Assembly (NCBI GenBank): GCA_000934455.1
Contig: KN886793.1
Coordinates: forward strand, 67,813-131,812
Direction of reading: 5' to 3'
Length of the DNA: 64,000 bases
Source of the DNA: Apostichopus parvimensis
Taxonomy: Eukaryota; Echinodermata; Holothuroidea; Aspidochirotida; Stichopodidae
Notes under the pieces: generated by a model
What the model saw: only the letters and a program-made list of their open reading frames with translations
The model's database searches: none
Told to the model about the DNA's origin: nothing
Made by a program: the position numbers and the translations under genes
Shown: piece by piece, positions 50,001-59,000 of the stretch
How the letters are laid out: each line of letters opens with the position of its first letter
How positions within the stretch are numbered: position 1 is the stretch's first letter

Positions 50001-53000
50001 TGAAGAATCAAAACCAAAGATGCAGTCGAGCCGTGAGAATGTTGCAAAGCAACCGTTCCGACAGTCGATCGTCGAGCCCCTCCCGCGGTCTCAGTCCAGA
50101 TCGTGACAAGAGCGGGTGGTTCCAGGTGGTGGCGAACCAGGAAGCGTTCACCCGCATGCAAGAAGAGGTGGAGAATCTAAAAGGCCAGTTGCAACAGGCC
50201 AATGATGTCAACTGCACTCTTCAGGAACAGTACAAGGACATCCAGACGCAGATCGAGGAGGCGCAGGTTATCCCGGAAAACCCGGAGAAAGAAGCATTGA
50301 AAGCCAAAGAGAAAGAAATCGTCCTGCTGAGAGGTTACTTGGAGGAATCAAAGAGACTGTGCGACTTAATGAAAGAGATGTTGTTGGAGGCGCTGAAAAC
50401 CATGGGCGAGATCAAACAGGCCCGTGACTGGCAGGATGGGAGCCTCGGAGAAGACGTCCTCCAGAGGTTTGAGCTGGCCCAGGAGAAACTGAAGAGAGGT
50501 GCGGACATGGCCGACACATTGCATAAGGCTCTAGATGGTAAGTGGAGGTCAGAGGTCAAACTTTGAAACATCTACCTGCTTTTCAATCCGTTTCACGTCA
50601 ACATTTCACGCAAAAAGAGTTGAGTGCGACATAATTTGATGGTTTGTTTCGTTAGCAATTTTGCAAGAGATGCTATTCATGTAAGAAAAACTGGCAATTT
50701 TTAAAACAACTCGCAACACTTTCAAAGCCAATGTACCTGGTCTGTCCTAGTCTGATTTTGTTGTAATACCATGGGGGGGGGGGGAGGGGGAAGCTGTTGT
50801 CATCATGGGATGATTTAGCTAATCACTTGAAGAAATAATTGATGTCGTTGTACAGTGACAATAGTCATTGGCTATAGTCAGTCGTAAAAAAAAAAGTCGA
50901 AAAATGAATGAAAACTTGCAAAAATTGAGTAGAGGTGCAATGTCAGCCACTTTGAGTAATACGATAGATCTATTTTCAACACAGACTCTTACAAATCAGG
51001 AATTTCAGAGAGGTAAATCGATTGAATATTTTGTTAAGGTTTGTATGATACAGATGACTTTTTTACTCGATTTGTTTTTCTTCAGAGCCTTCATCAAGCA
51101 GCGGAAGATCGACACCGAAGAAGAAGACTACTTTTGCTGAGAGGTGAGTCGTAATTATTAGATCTCTGAGTAATCAGAATGTAATCTTGAATTATATACG
51201 AGTCGTTAAATAAAGGAGAGAGAGATAAAGCCTAAGAACACCATTGACCTATAAAATCATGTGGATAGTTACCATGTACGGCTTCTCCATCCCTTCCCAT
51301 TCCTCACCTCCACCACCACCACCACTACGGAGGAATAAATAAAGAAGAAACCACTAAGAAATTCTTTTTTCTGTCTGATATATATCTAAAAGTCTCGTCA
51401 GGGAGTTTTCATGCCATGGTGTCACAAGTAGGTGAAGTTTCTTTCTTCAGTTTTGCAGTATGTTGGTGGAGGTCAAAGGTCAAATTGGGGGTCATCAGAG
51501 GTCAAATTGTGAAACCCTTGTAAACATGTACACCCTTACTATACATTACGTCAGATTCATGAAGAAAACTGCTCACGTTAAATCATCGAAACCACAATGC
51601 ATTTTTGCACTCTGGTTCCATTATGTCAGTGTTCATAGTTTTCGGATGAAAGTAAACATTGGTGTTACTATTATTAACAGTTTAAATCTGTGATGATATT
51701 TCAGCATCGGTACTTGTTAATGTATTAATCAAAAATGAACCAAATATTAAATTAATGTAGACAAAAAGAAATGTGACTTTGCAAAGAGTAAAGTGCTCAT
51801 GATATTTCTCGACTTGCTTCAAGTGTTGAAATGCATGCATTGAAAACAGAGATGTTTCCATGGTGACCAAAGTTTTTGGCAGGAAATTGAAATGATATTA
51901 ATATGATTATCTCTGGGATTTTGCCATCGCAGCTTAAAGATCAAGTTGAGGGAGATTTCAGATCTTCAGAAGCAGTTAGAAAGGAGCAAAAAGGCCAATC
52001 GTAGCTTACGTCAACTCCTGGAAGAAAACCAGCATGTGGCAGACGAGACTCGCAAAGAACTCGAAAAGTAAGAACGGAAATCTTCTCCCACTTTGTTGCA
52101 ATAGCCAGAGATTTACATCAGAGTTGTCAATTAAAAATGCTTTCATATTTAATATTTATATTTTCTATGTCAATTTGGTTCGATTCTCCCTTGGAATATC
52201 TTTCTTTCTACCCCACAATGCGTGTATCAACTGAATAGTTGGTATAAATCTTGTTCACAAAGTATGGAAGTTACTCTGACTTCTAACTAGCTCCAACAGC
52301 AAAGCATTGTTTTTTTGGGGGGGAGGGGGGTGGGGGGATGGGTCTGTAAGGAAGTGTTGGACATTTTGGTTAGGGCAAATCATTTGGCTGTTATTCTTGG
52401 GGTCAATGGTTCAGATCTCTTTTCACAAAGAAAATCTTTCCAACGTAGCATAACATTTGAGAGAAGAAAGAATAAAAGAAATTTTTCAACTCATTTTGCC
52501 ATGATCTTATCACATACGCTGCTGTTGCCAGATGGCAGATATATTTGATAAACTTGCGTTGACTTTTTTTAAAAAGTTGACTACTCCCGATACTGTAATC
52601 AAGCCTATATGATATTGTTTTGAAAAGTAGCAATGGAATTGTTAATCATATGTTCTTGTCATTTTAATAACCGCATTTTGCTCATGACAGGCTCACTTCT
52701 GACGCGTTGGAAAAACAACAGAGGATGGGCAAGCTCCAACATCAACTGAGGGAAGCAATGAAAGCAAAATCTGCCCTGGAGAGGCAGAGGGACGCCCGGA
52801 CGACGAGGGATTCGAGGAACTCATCCACTCAGACGGACCACGTCGATACGACGCCGCTGCACGACGTCCCTGACCTAGCTCAACTTCATTCAAAGCTTAG
52901 AGAGAACCAGTTATTAGTGTGCACCCTGAAATCAGAACTAGAGGTATATAGAAATGTATTGCATTCCAAGACTCCAGAAGGGAGCCCTCACTCCGTCAAG

Positions 53001-56000
53001 TCCGGACGTTCAGGGAAGAGGGACAGCACAGACAGTACGCTAAGGGATTACCTGGAAGAGCTGAGAGCGTTACGGAAGAAGTTGGAGGATTCCATCAAGG
53101 TTAACGATAAACTTAGGAAGCAACTGGAGGGAAGATTGGTCGACACGGGAGGGGGAAGTGGAGGTAAGAAACTGTACAGATGTATGTATTTTAGATCCTC
53201 CTGCAAGCAGGAACTCGCGAAGAAGCCATCATTGGCTTATCAAAGCCGCAAGCTGACGAAAGTCAGTCTCTTAGATTCATATTTTAACGTCCATGATTAT
53301 GAATTGTCAGTTGTCAACAACTCTGTAACTGGACGACATACATTAATCTTGGAGTGACTCGAACTCGGGACCTTATGATTGAAAAGGCACCAGCGTTGAC
53401 CACTGAACTAACACTCCCAGATGGTCATGATAATATACCCAGCTGGTTATTGCTCTAATGCAATAATTACGACCTAGGTTTAAAATTCGTCAGGGATTTC
53501 CCTAAACGGTTTCTCTAAGTCACATTAACTTCGACTCATTATGTAAAGTAATTTTATCATAAAGTGTTAAGTCTGGCTGTCCTCTTGGCAGGGTTTGAAT
53601 TTTCTGTCTTACCGTCTCCTCTCACTCAGGCGTTACTACAATACATCTACAAGAGACCAACATTGAACTAACGACCAGGGTGGAAACGTTGAACGCTAAA
53701 CTGGTAGAGAAGGACAACTTAAATCAAAAATTGAGAGAAGATTACAAACAAGCCCAAAGAGATATTTCAAGGTAATGAAAGAAAAGTCATTGTTTATTTT
53801 TATCATTGAAGAAATATGTATATTTTTGTTACCTCTCCATAGCAGTGACATGTATGGCTGTTTCATCTGCCAGTCCTGGCAAAATACCTCTTCTAAGGGG
53901 TTGAAATTTCTCTTGTTGTATTTACTATGAATATCTTGGCAAAATTTACCTTTTTAACAGGATATTCTGGTTGCTAAAAATGATTGCATAACTAAAATTG
54001 CTGGAAATGTTTTGCATCTTTAGGTCCAAGTCACATCCCCAGGAAAGCTTGTTGCAAAAATCTAAAGTTTTAAAATATTTGGTGATATTTTGTGAAAGCA
54101 TCTGGCAACAGTGGAGTGAATCATGTCACCATGGCAATTGAGGAGTAAAAGCTTTTTGTCTTGTTTGAAATATTTAAATAATTTATCCACTGAGAAAGAC
54201 CATTCTTCAATAAAACAGTTGAAGCAGTCTGAAAGAAATAACCATTTGTGTAAAGTAAAATATTTACACTGTGAATTCTACCAGGGTACCCACAGTATGA
54301 AAAAATGTGGAAAAGAGCTGGAAATGTTGAAAATCAGTTTCCAGGCCTGGAAAAGTCATGAACAATAATAAAGCTGTTAAAAGTCATAGAAAAGTTGTGG
54401 AAAATGGTTGTTTCTTCTTGAGTATTTTTTGTCCCTGAAAATTTACCCAGAACAAATAGTCAGAACTGTTTGATGAAAACGGTCATGGAATTTCTTAAGT
54501 TTGTCATGGAAAAGTCATGAAAAAGTTATCACATTTTAATATTAAAGAATGTCTTTGAATCCTTTTTCTACAAACATTGGTCTTGTCGGCCTAATAACTT
54601 TGTTCGCTCCTTGGATATTAAAGATTGTGTTCGTCAAATATCAAACTTCACATTGGTTTTGTATAATACTCATCAAGGTTAAGTTGACCCATTTGTCAAT
54701 GCAAAAAGTCCTGACGGGAACATAGTGCCAGTCATTTAACTTACATATTTTTGCATGTTTTTCAACCCACGATAGGTTGGAGTCAGAAAACCACAGGCTC
54801 TCCGAACAACTTGTAGAGGTGGAACAGCTACAGAATACTCTCCGCTTTGAGTTGAGCGTCTACGAACAGATCCATCCCACTGGTGAGTCTAAACATGACT
54901 GTCTGGTTTTATTTCTGAGATCGGCAGTACTAAGAAACATGTTTTGAGGGGGGGGGGAATTTGACAAGTTTCCCAACCCTGACCCCTCAACTTTACAAAC
55001 AACTGGTTGTTTAAATAACATTAAGGATAATGTTCTCCATGGCAGATTCTCTCATGCAACTAGTGCAGAGTTTTGTAAAACTCTTGATATTTTTTTTTTG
55101 CACATCAGAACATTGTAATTAGCTGACAGTTGCTATGGCAACTAGTATAATGTCCCTCACAAGTGCAGTGAAGTAAATTATGCACATGCAAAAAGGTGTA
55201 AGGTATGTGTTTAACAAATTGAGCAGTTAATGATTAACTAGTTCAGCCCCAATTCTTAAATGCAAAGTAGACTAGGCTGCAGTTTATCTACTGTGTACTT
55301 TATGTAGATATAAGAGATAATAACAGATATTTAATCATTTATTTATGAGACCAGCTCGCCTTATTACATTAAATATGTCATTCAATCTTTGTCAGATTCT
55401 CCTGCCGATGAGACCACTGGTGGAAGAGGAGACCCTACGCTCCCTAAGATCACAGACCCCAAGACAGGGATCGACCTGACCGAGCTCTTGAAGGAGATGA
55501 GGCGATTGAGGATTCAGCTGGAGCGAAGCATCGACACCAACAATGCTCTGAGGTGCCAACTGGAGGAGATGATGAAGGATAAAAGATGGTCGCCTAGCAA
55601 CGCAGAGTACAAACACAGCCGTGTGACGGTGAAACAGACCGTAACAGAAACTAATAATAAGAGTACTACGAATAGCAGGCTGTCTAGAAGACTCTTTGTA
55701 AACACAGGTGAGTCACAGACCGTAANNNNNNNNNNNNNNNNNNNNNNNNNNNNNNNNNNNNNNNNNNNNNNNNNNNNNNNNNNNNNNNNNNNNNNNNNNN
55801 NNNNNNNNNNNNNNNNNNNNNNNNNNNNNNNNNNNNNNNNNNNNNNNNNNNNNNNNNNNNNNNNNNNNNNNNNNNNNNNNNNNNNNNNNNNNNNNNNNNN
55901 NNNNNNNNNNNNNNNNNNNNNNNNNNNNNNNNNNNNNNNNNNNNNNNNNNNNNNNNNNNNNNNNNNNNNNNNNNNNNNNNNNNNNNNNNNNNNNNNNNNN

Positions 56001-59000
56001 NNNNNNNNNNNNNNNNNNNNNNNNNNNNNNNNNNNNNNNNNNNNNNNNNNNNNNNNNNNNNNNNNNNNNNNNNNNNNNNNNNNNNNNNNNNNNNNNNNNN
56101 NNNNNNNNNNNNNNNNNNNNNNNNNNNNNNNNNNNNNNNNNNNNNNNNNNNNNNNNNNNNNNNNNNNNNNNNNNNNNNNNNNNNNNNNNNNNNNNNNNNN
56201 NNNNNNTCTAGAAGACTCTTTGTAAACACAGGTGAGTCACAGACCGTAATAGAAACTAATAATAAGAGTAGTAGGAATAGCAGGCTATCTAGAAGACTCT
56301 TTGTAAACACAGGTGAGTCACAGACCGTAACAGAAAGTAATAATAAGAGTACTAGGAGCATCTTCATGAGAGAGAAATATTACTTAAAATGGAAAACTAT
56401 TGCATATTAAATCCCACTTAAATGTACGTTTAATCACAATAAAAAGTTGGATCTAAAATTAATGTTACGTTCAGCAATCATTAATTGTTAACTTTTTCAA
56501 AAAAAAAAGATAGAAAGGTACAAGTTTCAAACTGCTTTATAGCACACCCCTCCCCCCATATCTGCCTTCCCTACCCCACCCAGCATCCTACCTTCCTCAC
56601 CCCTACCAACCTTCTCCTCCTATCTGTGATGACTTCACAAATTAAGTTAATGGATCACTGGTGATCTGAGGAATTATTAAAACCTGTTTCATTTTATTTA
56701 TATATCTCTCCTTGGTTAGATGATAATGATGGTGCTGCCAAAGATGACTTCCACACCGATTTCAGTCCTTACGAAGATCCCCAGTTTTATGACATGCCTC
56801 GTGAGTACCCCGTTTGTACCACAACTTATGGTTTGTACCACAACTTATGTGGAGTGTTAGCTCAGTGGTAAACGCCGGTACCTTCCAATCATAAGGTCCC
56901 CTGTTCGAGTCACTCCAAGGTTAATGTATGTCGTCCAGTTACAGAGTTGGTGACAATTGACAATTCATAATCATGGACATTAAATATGAATGTAAGAGAC
57001 TGACTTCGGTCAGCTTGCGGCTTTGATAGGCCAATGAGGCTTCTTTGCGAGTTCCTGCTTGCAGGAGGATCTAAAATACATACAAATACATACATACTTA
57101 TAGACAAGGTCATCCCTGGACCGGACCCCTGATACAGTGACCCACTTCCTCCATCCCCACCCCCCTCAACCCCATACTCCCTACCCCAATCCTCATCTCC
57201 TTCAGTTAGATGATTTACTCAGCAGCTGGTAAAAAGTGTAAATATCTCTACACTTCAGAGGACCCTTAACATTTTAGTTAATTTTATTAATTTAATTAAT
57301 TTTTTTATGTTCATGCTACAATGTATAGAGTGAACGTTATGCATTGACTTTTGTCAAGACCCGTAAGTGCCATGACGTAGATCAATTGGGTTAATTCATT
57401 CTACTTAATTTTTATATTGGGACATTCATAATGGTTGAACTTTCGTGATGTTTGTGGTGAAGACAGGAATCAAAACTAGAGTCATTGTGAATTTAATATA
57501 CTAGGTATGAGGTACTTTAATGATTCATGAAGCCTGCATGTTAAGAATGTATCTTGTAATCTTTTGGGTAAAGTTAGCACTCATTAAAGTTACTAGCGTA
57601 TACTTGTAAGCCCTTCACACTATATGTCGATTAAAATCGAACACTAACAAGCCTGCCTTCCCAAGGTATCCAAAAAATTTTTATTTTCTGATTATTTGGT
57701 TTCCAAAGATGGATAGTTGTATTTTCTAATTTTGTTTGAAATCAAATCCAGATATCAATTTGAACCCTCTAATATTTCCATTTTTGTTTTGGGGTTTGCA
57801 GTTGCATCACCGGTCATGACAATGAATTTTTACAGACCAGTTTTTACAGAATGAGACCAAGCCACATTTGGTACCAAATTCTGTTGTGCCTCCAGAGAAC
57901 AGGTTACATTGCAAACAAATCAAGCTTGATCAATATCCCTTGATCGGAAAGAGGCCCATGAGAATAGCTTTTAACTCTCCTTTTTTGCTGCATTTGTATT
58001 CATTTTCAGCCACTAACAAATCCCCTCACAAACACCACGGTGCAACCCACTCGCCACCGTCTAAGGATGCAGAATACTTCGCAGTGGGAAGTCTACTCAC
58101 CTACGAGAGATTGAAGAAGACTTTAGGAGAGTTGAGAGCAGTCCTCAGGGTGTTTGACACTCTGCTCGGAGAAGAGAAAGATTCACAAGCCCAGGTTTGT
58201 CATATTTGCAGATTTTTTTTTTCCAAGGTGCCTTATGTATGGGCATCCTTTAGCATTCAAGATATACATAACCTATTGAAGTACTTTGTACTTGACTACC
58301 AGTTTTACAGCACTTTTTGTAGTCCATATACTGGTTTTTTTTTAAAACTAAAATGGGATTTTTTAATCTAAGAGCATTCCACAGATCTTTCCTCAGATGT
58401 GGGCCATTTTCAAATTGTAAAATAATAATTAATAATCCAAAACGAGCTTACAAAGTTCTGTTACTATAAATATGCCACTCAACATTAAAGCTACGATTCA
58501 TTTGACTTTTATTTTTGGCTGCTTGTCTTTGTGAACTTCTGAATGCCAACCGCCCCGAATTCTAACTTTTTATCTTTGATAAATTATTGTACAAGTATAC
58601 TACAGAGAGCAGCATCTATGCCACACCACATTGTGTAAGAACAAAATTTAACTATGTTATGTCCGTCCCTCTTTTCCTCAGGAGAAAACGAAGCTGAATA
58701 CCGAACACCAGTTGCGATCGTTGATCAGCAAAGCGTCCGTGTTGGCCGAGGAGAGCAACGTCCACCTCTCCAAGTTCACCACGGAGCGTCTGCCACGGAC
58801 CGAGGAGGTCAGTCGACTGAAGAGGCAGGTGGTGGCGCAACAGAAGTTGATGAAGGACACCATCTCGCATCTCACTGTCTCTAATCGCTCCAAGGAGAGC
58901 ATCGAGGATGCCATCCTCAACAACCGTAAGTGGAATAATAATGAGACATTGAGACCTTCGGTATGGCCTCTGATATCTTAACATACACGAGGTCGGACTC

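Noticed and set aside
56851-56920. tRNA-like sequence with A and B boxes and a closing acceptor stem
   Set aside because: The anticodon loop is 8 nt, and a diverged second copy with the same non-tRNA body exists at 53183-53417, so this is a SINE head rather than a tRNA gene.
57801-57838. Exon-like stretch after a good acceptor (gggtttgcag) in intron 39
   Set aside because: In the required phase it reads ASPVMTMNFYRP, and read further it meets a stop; no suitable GT donor with correct phase follows, and exon 39 joins exon 40 directly in phase.
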